Source: an uncultured Flavobacteriaceae bacterium
GTDB taxonomy: Bacteria; Bacteroidota; Bacteroidia; Flavobacteriales; Flavobacteriaceae
Assembly (NCBI GenBank): GCA_947501625.1
Contig: CANMWN010000004.1
Location: forward strand, 124,001-188,000
Direction of reading: 5' to 3'
Length of the DNA: 64,000 bases
Position numbers and translations under genes: made by a program. The notes beneath the pieces were generated by a model, which was not told where the DNA came from, ran no database searches, and saw only the letters and a list, made by a program, of their open reading frames with translations. Shown in pieces: positions 17,112-25,857 of this stretch (position 1 is its first letter; every line of letters starts with the position of its first letter).

Positions 17112-17729
17112 ATGAATTCTAAACTATCATTATACACTACTATTTTCTTTGCTTTTACATTACTTATATCATGTAAAACTGAAACTAAAAATATAGAAAA
17201 AAACAATACTAAAGTTTATAGCCTAGTTCCTGAAACTACTACTATTGGATGGACTGCTTATAAAACTACTGATAAAGTTGCTGTAAAAGGTGTATTTCAA
17301 GAATTAAATGTGAAAGTTATCAATGGTAGTACAAAAGAAGAAGCGCTAAACGGTCTAGAATTTTCTATTCCTGTAAGTAGTATTTTCTCTAAAAATGAAG
17401 ATAGAGATTCCAAATTAAAAAAGTTCTTTTTTGGAGTTATGGATGCAACAGAATTATTAACCGGAAAATTAATTATTGATTCCGAAACTACTGGAAAAGT
17501 GGAAGTTAAAATGAATGGAGTTACAAATTCTTTTCCAATTAAGCATACTATAAAAGGTCAATTAGTTACATTTTCTGGCACATTAAACATTCAAGATTGG
17601 AATGCACAAAACGCTTTAAATAGTTTAAACAAAATTTGCTTTGAATTACATAAAGGAGCAGATGGAATTAGTAAAACTTGGGATGAAGTTACTATTGATG
17701 TATCAACTTATCTTAAGGTAAGTAAGTAA
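17112..17729 (+). CDS. YceI-domain lipoprotein
   Basis: This 205-residue protein has a type II signal peptide with lipobox LISC (Cys21) and a YceI-like beta-barrel domain (about 38-200: YSLVPETTTIGWTAYKT, VAVKGVFQELNV, LNIQDWNAQNAL). YceI domains bind isoprenoid or other lipid-like ligands in the periplasm. It is four bases behind the ACBP gene. A strong bidirectional terminator follows. Confidence 0.88.
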   Translation: MNSKLSLYTTIFFAFTLLISCKTETKNIEKNNTKVYSLVPETTTIGWTAYKTTDKVAVKGVFQELNVKVINGSTKEEALNGLEFSIPVSSIFSKNEDRDSKLKKFFFGVMDATELLTGKLIIDSETTGKVEVKMNGVTNSFPIKHTIKGQLVTFSGTLNIQDWNAQNALNSLNKICFELHKGADGISKTWDEVTIDVSTYLKVSK

Positions 17730-17744
17730 TTACATTAAAATATT

Positions 17745-17780
17745 ATAAAAAAAGCGCTCAAAATTGAGCGCTTTTTTTAT
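17745..17780. terminator. bidirectional terminator between the yceI-type and DUF349 genes
   Basis: A near-perfect 17-base inverted repeat (17745-17761 with 17764-17780) has core GCGCTC / GAGCGC flanked by A7 and T7 runs. It serves the convergent genes on both strands. Confidence 0.9.
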
Positions 17781-17794
17781 AAATGATTTTTCTT

Positions 17795-19657
17795 TTAATA
17801 ATCTAACTGATTTAAAAAATTCAATTTAGATTTCAAACTTGTCAAGTTCTTTTTGTGAGACTCTAATTTATTAACAACATTTTTTAAAAGAGGATTATCT
17901 TTATCCTTATCGGCAAAAAAACTCATGTTATTTTCCAACTGTTGAATATCTCTAACCATCTCATCAACCTTCTTCCTCAACGATAATTGCTCATTATCCA
18001 ACTTTCTTAAATTTTTATCTCCCAAATAACTCATCATTTGATTTTCAAACTTAATTTTTTCCTTTTCTTCACCCTCAATAGAAAGTTTAGAAAATAAAGA
18101 GTCTATATGTTTGGAAAAATCACTTTCAATTCTTCTAGAACTATAGGGAACTTTACCTATACTTCTCCAATCTTTGGTTATTGATTTAATATATTCTAAA
18201 GTTATTTCCTTTTTAGCATCTTTTTTTAAATCTTCAATAAGAACTTTCTTTTTCTCATACGCCTCTTGTTCTTCGGGAGATCCAGAATTTTGAAACTTAT
18301 GATACCTATCAAAGTAATGATTACAAGCATTTTTAAACTGACTCCAAATTTTATCTGAATACTTTCGAGGGACATGACCAATATTTTTCCATTCGGCTTG
18401 AATTCGCTTCATAACCTCAGTAGCCATTTCCCAATCTTCACTATCTTTCAACTTTTCAGCTTGATCGATTAATTCTTTCTTTTTATTTAAGTTTTCTTGT
18501 TGCGAACTTTTCACTTTTTTATAGAAAGCATTTTTTTCTTTATTAAAATTTCGAGTAGCTTCTTTAAACTTATTCCAAATTTTTTCGCTTTCTGATCTTG
18601 GCACATTTCCAATTTTGAAAAATTGTTCACGTAAACTTTCAAGTAATTTTATACTTTGTTGCCAATCTTTATGTGTTTTATTTTCTGAAATATTTATATT
18701 CTCAATTTTAGAAATAACTTCTAATTTCTTCCCTACATTTTCCTCGTATTTACCTTTCAGTTTTTTAAAATTATCATGTCGCCTATCATGAATTTTTTTA
18801 GTTGCTGCACTAAACTTTTGCCAAACCTCCTCTCTATACTCTCTCGCGACAGGCCCAATATTTTCTTTCCACATTTTATGCAAAATTTGCAATTGCTTAA
18901 AAGCATAATTTACGTCTTCATTTTCTGAAAGTTTTTCAGCCTTTTCTACAAGTTTTAACTTTTCTTCAAGATTATGCTTAAAATCTAAATCCCTAAAGTC
19001 TTTACTCATATGCAGTAGGTCGTAAAATCGTTCAACATGATGATGAAAAGTTCTCCAAGTATCATTATATTTTTCTCTAGCTACTGGTCCTATTTTCTTC
19101 CATCTTACCTGAATATCACGAAACTTATTATACATCGTTTCAGGCTCAGCATTTTCAATTAAATCTTTTAATTGTTCTATAACCGCCAGCCTCAGTTCAA
19201 GATTATCTTTTAATTCAGTTTCTAAATTTTTATAATATCTATTCCTTTGCTCTTTAAAAGATTTATAAAATGTATTAAATTGGTTTTTAAAAGGATTGCT
19301 ATAAGAAAAATTAATGCTCTCTCCTCCTTCTTCTAAAAATTGCTTTTTCTTTTCTGCCAGGGTTTTTGAAAACTGACTATCAAAACTATTTTTGATAGCA
19401 TTTACATGATTATTTATACTTTGTACTGGCTTATTCTCAAGTAAAAATTTGAACTTAGAAACTAAATTTTCTAAATCCATTTCATCATAATTTGGAAAAG
19501 TTTCTTCTTTAATTTCAACAGGTTTTTCTGAATCTTCAGCCAAATTATTATCTATTTCTTCAACAACTTCTTGTTCAATTTTATTAGAAGATAGATTATT
19601 TTCAATAGTATCGTTTGTAACTTGAGGCTGGTTTTCTTTAGAAGTAGTGTCTAACAT
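17795..19657 (-). CDS. DUF349 repeat protein
   Basis: This is a 620-residue, highly charged, helical protein. An acidic N-terminal tail (about 1-65) is followed by at least five DUF349 units. Each carries the core W(K/R)xIGxVxR...W..F: IQVRWKKIGPVAREKYNDTW, HKMWKENIGPVAREYREEVW, FFKIGNVPRSESEKIW, EWKNIGHVPRKYSDKIW and DWRSIGKVPYSS. A coiled-coil C-terminus follows. The function of DUF349 proteins is unknown; the repeat looks like a structural or RNA/protein-binding module. It appears monocistronic. Confidence 0.88.
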   Translation of the reverse strand: MLDTTSKENQPQVTNDTIENNLSSNKIEQEVVEEIDNNLAEDSEKPVEIKEETFPNYDEMDLENLVSKFKFLLENKPVQSINNHVNAIKNSFDSQFSKTLAEKKKQFLEEGGESINFSYSNPFKNQFNTFYKSFKEQRNRYYKNLETELKDNLELRLAVIEQLKDLIENAEPETMYNKFRDIQVRWKKIGPVAREKYNDTWRTFHHHVERFYDLLHMSKDFRDLDFKHNLEEKLKLVEKAEKLSENEDVNYAFKQLQILHKMWKENIGPVAREYREEVWQKFSAATKKIHDRRHDNFKKLKGKYEENVGKKLEVISKIENINISENKTHKDWQQSIKLLESLREQFFKIGNVPRSESEKIWNKFKEATRNFNKEKNAFYKKVKSSQQENLNKKKELIDQAEKLKDSEDWEMATEVMKRIQAEWKNIGHVPRKYSDKIWSQFKNACNHYFDRYHKFQNSGSPEEQEAYEKKKVLIEDLKKDAKKEITLEYIKSITKDWRSIGKVPYSSRRIESDFSKHIDSLFSKLSIEGEEKEKIKFENQMMSYLGDKNLRKLDNEQLSLRKKVDEMVRDIQQLENNMSFFADKDKDNPLLKNVVNKLESHKKNLTSLKSKLNFLNQLDY

Positions 19658-19710
19658 ATTTACAATGTTTAAAGGTCAATTGATTAGTATCAAACAAGTC
19701 AAAATAGACT

Positions 19711-19727
19711 CATCTACATAGTAGATG
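19711..19727. repeat. 17-bp dyad upstream of the DUF349 gene
   Basis: CATCTAC, ATA, GTAGATG is a perfect 7-bp inverted repeat 54 bases before the DUF349 ATG and 37 bases after the aroE stop. It has no T run on the exit side in either direction that suits termination of aroE, so an operator or leader hairpin is more likely. Confidence 0.35.
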
Positions 19728-19763
19728 CAAAAAAAACAAAAAAGTTGCGTTAAACAATTAATA

Positions 19764-20510
19764 TTATTTAGACCAAATTTCCCAAGATTTTTCAGCCTGT
19801 TGCACTAACATTTCATAACCATTCTTAATCTTTGCTCCTTTCTTTTTTCCTTCTATCAAAAAACTAGTTTCTTCAGGGTTATAAATCAAATCGTAAAGTA
19901 AATGTTTATCAGATAAAAACTGGTAAGGAATATTAGGCTTTTCATCAACATTTGGAAAGGTTCCAAGAGGTGTAGTATTTATTATCAATAAATGAGATTT
20001 AATTATTTCTTCTGTTAAATTTTCATAACTAATAATTTCGTTATTCAAATTATTTCTTGAAACAAATTTAAATTCGATATTTAAAAGTTTTAAGACATAA
20101 GCAACTGCTTTTGAGGCTCCTCCAGTTCCTAATATTAAAGCTTGTTTATGTTGGGGTTTCAATATTGGTTTTAGCGAACTTTCAAAACCATATACGTCAG
20201 TATTATAACCAATCAATAAATGATCATCGGTAACTTTAATTGTATTAACTGCGCCGATTTCTTCTGCTACTTTATCAACTCGGTGTAAGTATTTTATAAT
20301 TGCCTCTTTATATGGTATTGTAACATTAAAACCCGCAAACTCTTCTTCTCTATGATAGGTGATAAAGGGAAACTCTTCTATTTCGGGTAAATCATAATTC
20401 TTATATGAAAAACTATTCAGTTTTAATTTCTTAAACTTTTCCTGAAAGTACTTCCTAGAAAAAGAATAGGCTATATCTCTTCCAATTAAACCAAATTTAG
20501 TTTTATTCAT
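19764..20510 (-). CDS. aroE: shikimate dehydrogenase
   Basis: This 248-residue enzyme reduces 3-dehydroshikimate with NADPH in aromatic amino-acid synthesis. Seen are the N-terminal substrate site (GRDIAYSFSRKYF; NVTIPYKEAI with the catalytic Lys), GAVNTIKV, YNTDVYGFE with the catalytic Asp, and the Rossmann glycine motif GTGGASKAVAYVL. It is a little shorter than E. coli AroE. Its start overlaps the upstream DUF368 gene by eight bases, so all three genes form one transcript. Confidence 0.93.
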   Translation of the reverse strand: MNKTKFGLIGRDIAYSFSRKYFQEKFKKLKLNSFSYKNYDLPEIEEFPFITYHREEEFAGFNVTIPYKEAIIKYLHRVDKVAEEIGAVNTIKVTDDHLLIGYNTDVYGFESSLKPILKPQHKQALILGTGGASKAVAYVLKLLNIEFKFVSRNNLNNEIISYENLTEEIIKSHLLIINTTPLGTFPNVDEKPNIPYQFLSDKHLLYDLIYNPEETSFLIEGKKKGAKIKNGYEMLVQQAEKSWEIWSK

Positions 20511-21513
20511 TTACGCTATTTTTCGTATACATATCAAGTAATAACAATAAACTTATTCCAATAACAACAAAAAATATTGCAATCCAAGTATTTATTACTC
20601 CGAAATCTGGAAAATACCTTTGATAATTTTCAATTACGTTATTTCCATTAAAATCTTTCAAAAATTCACCATTTTCTACCTTGAAAATTTCTTTTTTCCA
20701 AGGCCAAACTATTCCTAATGATCCTGTGATAAAACCTATAATTACTGCTGTGACTATATTACGCCAACGTTTCAAAACATAACCAATTACATGTGATGTA
20801 AATACTAAACCAAATGCTGAACCTCCTGTAAAAGTGGCAATAATTTTTAGATATCTTATTCGAATTTGATCTTCTACAAAATCCCAATTACCTGACAAAA
20901 TATCCGTTATGGTTTTATAAAGCATATTTACTGAATCAACTAACAACAGCACATAATTTCCTAAAAGGATTAATATAAATGACCCTGAAAGTCCTGGCAG
21001 TGTCATTCCTGAAACACCAATCATACCACAAAAAAACACAAACCATAGATTATCATTTTCCTTTGCAGGACTCATTAAACTTATTGAAACTCCTATACCA
21101 ATACCTATTATCGCAGATAAAATATTCTCTCGCTTCCACTGAAAATCTTTTCCAATATAATAAATAGATCCAATTATCATCCCAAAAAACAAACTCCAAA
21201 CATACAGTTCATAATGTTTAATAAAATAATCTAGTAATAGCGAAACACTGAAGTAACTAAACATACTTCCAAACATTACCAATGTAAGAAACTGTGCATT
21301 GGTATATCTAAAAAAAGAACGAAACCTTCCGTTAAAGAGCAACTTAAAAGCTTTAGCATTTATTTTTTGAAAAGAATAAATTAATTCTTCATAAAAATCT
21401 AACACAAAGGCAACTGTTCCTCCTGAAACACCTGGAACTTTATTAGCAGCACCCATAGCAAGTCCTTTTAAAAAAAGAAAGCATTTATCAATAAAACTGC
21501 GTTCTTTAGCCAT
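20503..21513 (-). CDS. DUF368 membrane protein (second copy)
   Basis: This 336-residue polytopic inner-membrane protein of the DUF368 family begins with the hallmark FLKGLAMGAANKVPGVSGGTVAF and has about eight to nine membrane segments. Known DUF368 members (PopT-type) have been linked to recycling of the C55 lipid carrier of wall and polysaccharide synthesis. Orthology to such members is inferred from family only. It overlaps the first DUF368 gene and aroE by eight bases each. Confidence 0.88.
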   Translation of the reverse strand: MAKERSFIDKCFLFLKGLAMGAANKVPGVSGGTVAFVLDFYEELIYSFQKINAKAFKLLFNGRFRSFFRYTNAQFLTLVMFGSMFSYFSVSLLLDYFIKHYELYVWSLFFGMIIGSIYYIGKDFQWKRENILSAIIGIGIGVSISLMSPAKENDNLWFVFFCGMIGVSGMTLPGLSGSFILILLGNYVLLLVDSVNMLYKTITDILSGNWDFVEDQIRIRYLKIIATFTGGSAFGLVFTSHVIGYVLKRWRNIVTAVIIGFITGSLGIVWPWKKEIFKVENGEFLKDFNGNNVIENYQRYFPDFGVINTWIAIFFVVIGISLLLLLDMYTKNSVNE

Positions 21514-22432
21514 TTTTTACTGCTATTTTTTCCAAAATTATAATTGCTAAAAAACCTACAATTGCCAATACAATTGCTAAAAAAAACTGAGGGTCTCCAT
21601 CGTAAGAATATGGTAAAATACTTTGTTCATTCAAAGGCACTTCAACACCTTTAGAATTCATTCGCCAAGTCAATGTTTCTTTCCATGGCCATATTTTATT
21701 TAATGAACCTAAAACAAAACCTGTTAAAACAGCAAGCGTTAAATTTTTATAGTGATTAAATAGCCATTTTAATATCCTGGAAAAAACTAATAATCCAATA
21801 ATTGCTCCTGCTCCAACTAAACCAATAACTTTAAAATCTCGATTATCTATAGCCTCTAATACAGGCTTGTAAGCACCTAATAAAACTAAAATAAAAGCAC
21901 CTGAAATACCTGGCAAAATCATTGCACAAATCGCAATTGCACCAGCCAAAAATAAATACAATGGTGAAATATCAGATGAAATTAATGGGTCTAATGTAGT
22001 AATCCAATAGGCTAAGAAAGCACTTATCAAAAGGAATAAAACCGTTTTAATATTCCAAGTTGTTATTTGCTTACCTATATATAAAATACTTGCTAAAACT
22101 AACCCGAAAAAAAAAGCCCATAAGAGTATTGGTTGATTCAATAAAAGCCAAGAAATTAATTTGGCTAAAGAAATTATACTTATTCCAATTCCTAATAATA
22201 ATGAAACTAAAAAATTACCATTTATTTGATGCCAAACTTTTTTCAATCCATCTTTTCTCAACATTTTTAATGTATTGAAATTTACTGAACTTATTGAAGT
22301 TAGTAATTCTTCATAAATTCCAGAGATAAAAGCAATAGTTCCACCAGAAACTCCAGGAACTACATCAGCAGCACCCATAGCAATTCCTTTAAGTGTAATG
22401 ATAAAATATTGAGATAAAGTTCTTTTTTGCAT
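21506..22432 (-). CDS. DUF368 membrane protein (first copy)
   Basis: This 308-residue paralogue of the next gene shares the same N-terminal signature (TLKGIAMGAADVVPGVSGGTIAF) and MILPGISGAFILVLLGAY, with about eight membrane segments. The two copies are diverged, so the duplication is old. The start is the ATG at 22432. A TTG at 22453 is in frame but belongs to the -7 box. Given family links to undecaprenyl-phosphate translocation, the pair may act as two carriers or as a heteromer. That is speculation. Confidence 0.88.
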   Translation of the reverse strand: MQKRTLSQYFIITLKGIAMGAADVVPGVSGGTIAFISGIYEELLTSISSVNFNTLKMLRKDGLKKVWHQINGNFLVSLLLGIGISIISLAKLISWLLLNQPILLWAFFFGLVLASILYIGKQITTWNIKTVLFLLISAFLAYWITTLDPLISSDISPLYLFLAGAIAICAMILPGISGAFILVLLGAYKPVLEAIDNRDFKVIGLVGAGAIIGLLVFSRILKWLFNHYKNLTLAVLTGFVLGSLNKIWPWKETLTWRMNSKGVEVPLNEQSILPYSYDGDPQFFLAIVLAIVGFLAIIILEKIAVKNG

Positions 22433-22450
22433 TGTTAAATGGTTATCATA

Positions 22451-22481
22451 CAAATGTACCTTTATCAGAATTAAATCACAA
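22451..22481 (-). promoter_or_regulatory. promoter of DUF368-DUF368-aroE
   Basis: On the minus strand: TTG (22479-22481), 20 bases, TACATTTG (22451-22458), then 18 bases to the ATG at 22432. This is a full Bacteroidota promoter. Confidence 0.75.
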
Positions 22482-22504
22482 GAGTTTAATTATAAATATT
22501 AATA

Positions 22505-23896
22505 CTATTTAGAATGTTGTTTAAGTATTTTTACTACAGATGAAAGTTGAAAAACTGAAGGGTAAATCTCTTTAAATATTTTATGATACTCGAAATCAAT
22601 TTTTAATGCGTTTTCTAAGTATTTCTCTCCTTCATTATTATTACCCAATATAAAGTTTAAGCAAGAGATTCTATATTCTATTTCGGCAAAATTTGGATAA
22701 ATTCTTAAGCCTTTAATAAGAACATTTTTTGCATCTTCAAATTCGCCAATAAAATTTAAAACATCAGATAAGCCTATAAAAATATCTAAACTATCATCAT
22801 TAAAATCTATACATTTATAAAAAGCATTAGCCGCTTCTTCAAATAAATTTAATTTAATATTAATATCGGCAAACATCCTCCAATAAAGCGTATTAGTATC
22901 ATCAATTGTAATCGCTTTATTGATATAATACTGTGCTTTTTGGTAATTTTTATCGTCATAATACAATCTTGTCAATGACAACCATCCTTTGTCCAAAAGA
23001 GGGTCTTCTTTTACAGTTTTTTTATAATATTGAAGCGCTAATTCTTTCTTACCAAGTTTATTATAACAATTACCAATTCTATAATATGCAAATGCAGTTG
23101 GATCTTCTAATTCGGTAGTAATCAAATAATTTTCGATTGCCTTATCAAATTCTTGAAGCTTTTCTAAGGTTTTAGCTTTTTCTAAATAAGCACCTACAAA
23201 ATACTCATCAATAAGTACAGCATAATCAAATGCTCTATGAGCTTCTTGATACTTTTCTAAAACAAAATATTGTCTTCCCAATTGATGCCAAGCTACTTCA
23301 GAATAAGGATCTTTTTCAATAAACTCCAACAAATAATCTATTGCTTCTTGATACTGATTTTGCATATCAAAACAATAAATCACATTATATAAAGATGAGT
23401 AATCTTCAAAATCAACATCTAAACATTTTGCAAAATTTAATCTTGCATTATCAAATTTATCTAAATATAAATACTCCATACCTATCATAGCAAGTATATC
23501 AGCCTTATTATCAGTAAAAGACAATGCAATCTTAAGTGTCTCAATAGCATCAATATGCATATCTCTTTTGGACATTATATTAGCTCTTTGAACAAACACC
23601 TCTTCATTGTGAGGTTCAATGGCATGAATCTCATTTAATATTTTTTCTGCTTCTTCAAGTTTCTCTTCATAAATATTTAATTCGGCCAATAATAATTTTA
23701 AACTAATTGATGTTGGGTGTTGCTCTAACCCAAGTTTAATTGCTTTATTAGCCAAAGATTGCCTTCCACTATCTAAATAATGATGAATAATATCTTCAAA
23801 TTCGGTAGAATCAAAAAAATACACATTATTCGTTTTTAACATAGACTCGAACTTCGTAAGTGCAAGCTTGTTATTACGGTTAAAGTTTTTTTGCAT
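22505..23896 (-). CDS. tetratricopeptide repeat protein
   Basis: This 463-residue protein has no signal peptide and no membrane segment. From about residue 35 it is built of ten or more TPR units (for example AWHQLGRQYFVLEKYQEAHRAF, AFAYYRIGNCYNKLGKKELALQYYKK and GWLSLTRLYYDDKNYQKAQYYINKA). It is probably a cytoplasmic scaffold. No partner can be named from context. It lies divergent from pyrR and upstream of the DUF368 operon. Confidence 0.88.
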   Translation of the reverse strand: MQKNFNRNNKLALTKFESMLKTNNVYFFDSTEFEDIIHHYLDSGRQSLANKAIKLGLEQHPTSISLKLLLAELNIYEEKLEEAEKILNEIHAIEPHNEEVFVQRANIMSKRDMHIDAIETLKIALSFTDNKADILAMIGMEYLYLDKFDNARLNFAKCLDVDFEDYSSLYNVIYCFDMQNQYQEAIDYLLEFIEKDPYSEVAWHQLGRQYFVLEKYQEAHRAFDYAVLIDEYFVGAYLEKAKTLEKLQEFDKAIENYLITTELEDPTAFAYYRIGNCYNKLGKKELALQYYKKTVKEDPLLDKGWLSLTRLYYDDKNYQKAQYYINKAITIDDTNTLYWRMFADINIKLNLFEEAANAFYKCIDFNDDSLDIFIGLSDVLNFIGEFEDAKNVLIKGLRIYPNFAEIEYRISCLNFILGNNNEGEKYLENALKIDFEYHKIFKEIYPSVFQLSSVVKILKQHSK

Positions 23897-23964
23897 ATTG
23901 TGAGTAATATTATCGTATTAAAAGTAGCATTTCATTAATCTGTTATTATAAATTAATTTAATTG

Positions 23965-23998
23965 TTGTTAACAAATTAATTAACAATCAGTATATTTG
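23965..23998 (+). promoter_or_regulatory. promoter of the pyrR operon
   Basis: TTG at 23965-23967, 23 bases, TATATTTG at 23991-23998, then 27 bases to the ATG. The TTG inside the -7 box is in frame with pyrR and should not be used as the start. Confidence 0.65.
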
Positions 23999-24001
23999 TA
24001 C

Positions 24002-24018
24002 TCCAAACAACGTTTGGA
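24002..24018 (+). promoter_or_regulatory. short hairpin in the pyrR leader
   Basis: TCCAAAC, AAC, GTTTGGA forms a perfect 7-bp stem with a 3-base loop near the expected 5' end of the transcript. It ends seven bases before the pyrR ATG. It does not resemble the PyrR anti-antiterminator loop known from Bacillus. Confidence 0.4.
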
Positions 24019-24025
24019 AAATCTT

Positions 24026-24568
24026 ATGAGTAATAAACGCTTACTTAACGGTACTGAAATAGATATTATTCTCAATCGGCTTGCATGTCAACTTATAGAA
24101 AATCACGGAGATTTTTCTAACACTGCACTTATAGGACTTCAACCAAGAGGTGTTTTTTTAGGTCAACGTATCACAAAATTACTAGAAGAACAATACAACA
24201 TTAAGAATGTGAATTATGGTGAATTAGATATCACATTTTATAGAGATGATTTTAGAAGAAGAGATGCTCCTTTAGAAGCAAATAAAACCACTATAGACTT
24301 TACGATTGAAGATAAAAATATTGTTTTTATTGATGATGTGCTATATTCTGGCAGAAGTATTAGGGCAGCGTTATCGGCTATACAAGCATTTGGAAGGCCT
24401 CAAAAAATTGAACTTCTAGTCCTTATTGATAGGCGTTTCAGTAGGCATTTACCAATTCAACCTAACTATAAAGGAAGGCAGATAGATGCAATAAACAATG
24501 AGAAAGTTGTGGTTAAATGGAAAGAAAATGATAATGAGGATAGTATATACTTAATAAAAAATAATTAA
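24026..24568 (+). CDS. pyrR: PyrR bifunctional regulator / uracil phosphoribosyltransferase
   Basis: This 180-residue PRPP-fold protein carries the PRPP motif VFIDDVLYSGRSIRAAL. Other PyrR marks are LIGLQPRGVFLGQRI, the GELDITFYRDDFRRRDAPLEAN segment and IDRRFSRHLPIQPNYKG. In Firmicutes, PyrR binds pyr mRNA in response to UMP and also makes UMP from uracil. Whether it regulates RNA in this phylum is not known to me. The start is the ATG at 24026, with a promoter and a small hairpin just before. It is followed by pyrB after a single base. Confidence 0.93.
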   Translation: MSNKRLLNGTEIDIILNRLACQLIENHGDFSNTALIGLQPRGVFLGQRITKLLEEQYNIKNVNYGELDITFYRDDFRRRDAPLEANKTTIDFTIEDKNIVFIDDVLYSGRSIRAALSAIQAFGRPQKIELLVLIDRRFSRHLPIQPNYKGRQIDAINNEKVVVKWKENDNEDSIYLIKNN

Positions 24569-24569
24569 A

Positions 24570-25499
24570 ATGAATGAATTAAGTGTTCAACATTTACTAG
24601 GTATTAAATATTTAAACAAAAACGATATTGATTTAATATTTAAAACTGCTGATCATTTTAAAGAAGTTATTAATAGACCCATTAAAAAAGTCCCTTCTCT
24701 TAGAGATATCACTATCGCCAATCTTTTTTTTGAAAATAGTACTAGAACTAAACTTTCTTTTGAACTTGCCGAAAAAAGATTATCTGCGGATATTATTAAT
24801 TTTTCTGCTAGCCAATCTTCAGTAAAAAAGGGGGAAACTCTTATTGATACTGTAAATAACATTTTGTCAATGAAAGTTGACATTGTAGTTATGAGGCACC
24901 CTAATGTTGGCGCTGGAGTTTTTCTCTCCCAACATGTTGATGCTAAAATTATTAATGCAGGTGATGGAACTCATGAACATCCTACGCAAGCACTACTCGA
25001 TTCATATTCAATTAGAGAAAAACTAGGTAGTGTAAAAGGAAAGAAAGTTGTAATTGTTGGAGATATTTTACATTCTAGAGTTGCTCTTTCAAATATTTTT
25101 GCATTAAAACTTCAAGGTGCTGAAGTCAAAGTTTGCGGACCTACAACACTTATTCCAAAACATATTACTAGCTTAGGTGTTGAAGTTGAAACAGATATTA
25201 AAAAAGCCTTAGAATGGTGTGATGTTGCAAATGTTTTAAGAGTGCAACATGAGCGAATGGATATAAAGTATTTCCCTTCAATTAGAGAATATACCCAATT
25301 ATTTGGCATCAATAAAGAAATTCTTGACTCTCTTGGCAAGAAAATTGTTATCATGCATCCAGGACCCATAAATAGAGGTGTTGAAATTACAAGTGATGTT
25401 GCTGATGCAGATCAATCTATAATTCTTAATCAGGTTGAGAATGGTGTTGCAGTAAGAATGGCAGTTATCTATTTATTGGCACAACAAATAAAACGCTAA
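24570..25499 (+). CDS. pyrB: aspartate carbamoyltransferase catalytic subunit
   Basis: This 309-residue enzyme condenses carbamoyl phosphate with aspartate, the first committed pyrimidine step. The carbamoyl-phosphate motif ENSTRTKLSFE, HPTQALLDSYSI, the RVQHERMD loop and MHPGPINRGVEI are all present. There is no pyrI regulatory chain nearby. It follows pyrR in the same operon, and the small subunit of its carbamoyl-phosphate supplier (carA) begins beyond the right edge of the window. Confidence 0.96.
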   Translation: MNELSVQHLLGIKYLNKNDIDLIFKTADHFKEVINRPIKKVPSLRDITIANLFFENSTRTKLSFELAEKRLSADIINFSASQSSVKKGETLIDTVNNILSMKVDIVVMRHPNVGAGVFLSQHVDAKIINAGDGTHEHPTQALLDSYSIREKLGSVKGKKVVIVGDILHSRVALSNIFALKLQGAEVKVCGPTTLIPKHITSLGVEVETDIKKALEWCDVANVLRVQHERMDIKYFPSIREYTQLFGINKEILDSLGKKIVIMHPGPINRGVEITSDVADADQSIILNQVENGVAVRMAVIYLLAQQIKR

Positions 25500-25502
25500 A
25501 AA

Positions 25503-25835
25503 ATGAATTTAAAAGTTACCAATTCTTATACTTTAATAACTCCAGATGAAAAAACTCTTGTTGAGTTTATTAATCTTTTTGAAAAAAATTATAATTCAAC
25601 TTCCAAAGAGCATGTAATTATAAACTTTTCTGAAAATTTTAACATAGAAGCACCTGAAATAAAACTATTTTTGGATATAGCAAATTCATTTCGTGAAAAT
25701 GGCACGTCATTTGTATTAATAGTAAATGACATTGACATTGATGCTATTCCAGACGAAATAAACGTTGTCCCAACTTTTGAAGAGGCAATTGATATTTTAG
25801 AGATAGATGCTATTGAACGAGATTTATTAGGATAA
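25503..25835 (+). CDS. STAS-like small protein
   Basis: This 110-residue cytoplasmic protein has alternating strands and helices resembling a STAS/anti-sigma-factor-antagonist fold (HVIINFSENFNIEAPEIKLF, then GTSFVLIVNDIDIDAIPDEI). A phosphorylatable Ser at the usual helix start is not evident. No kinase or phosphatase partner is adjacent. It is three bases after pyrB. Such proteins next to rnz are sometimes mislabelled as ribonuclease Z, but it has no metallo-beta-lactamase motif. Confidence 0.7.
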   Translation: MNLKVTNSYTLITPDEKTLVEFINLFEKNYNSTSKEHVIINFSENFNIEAPEIKLFLDIANSFRENGTSFVLIVNDIDIDAIPDEINVVPTFEEAIDILEIDAIERDLLG

Positions 25836-25857
25836 CAAAAATTGAAACAGCTTATTG

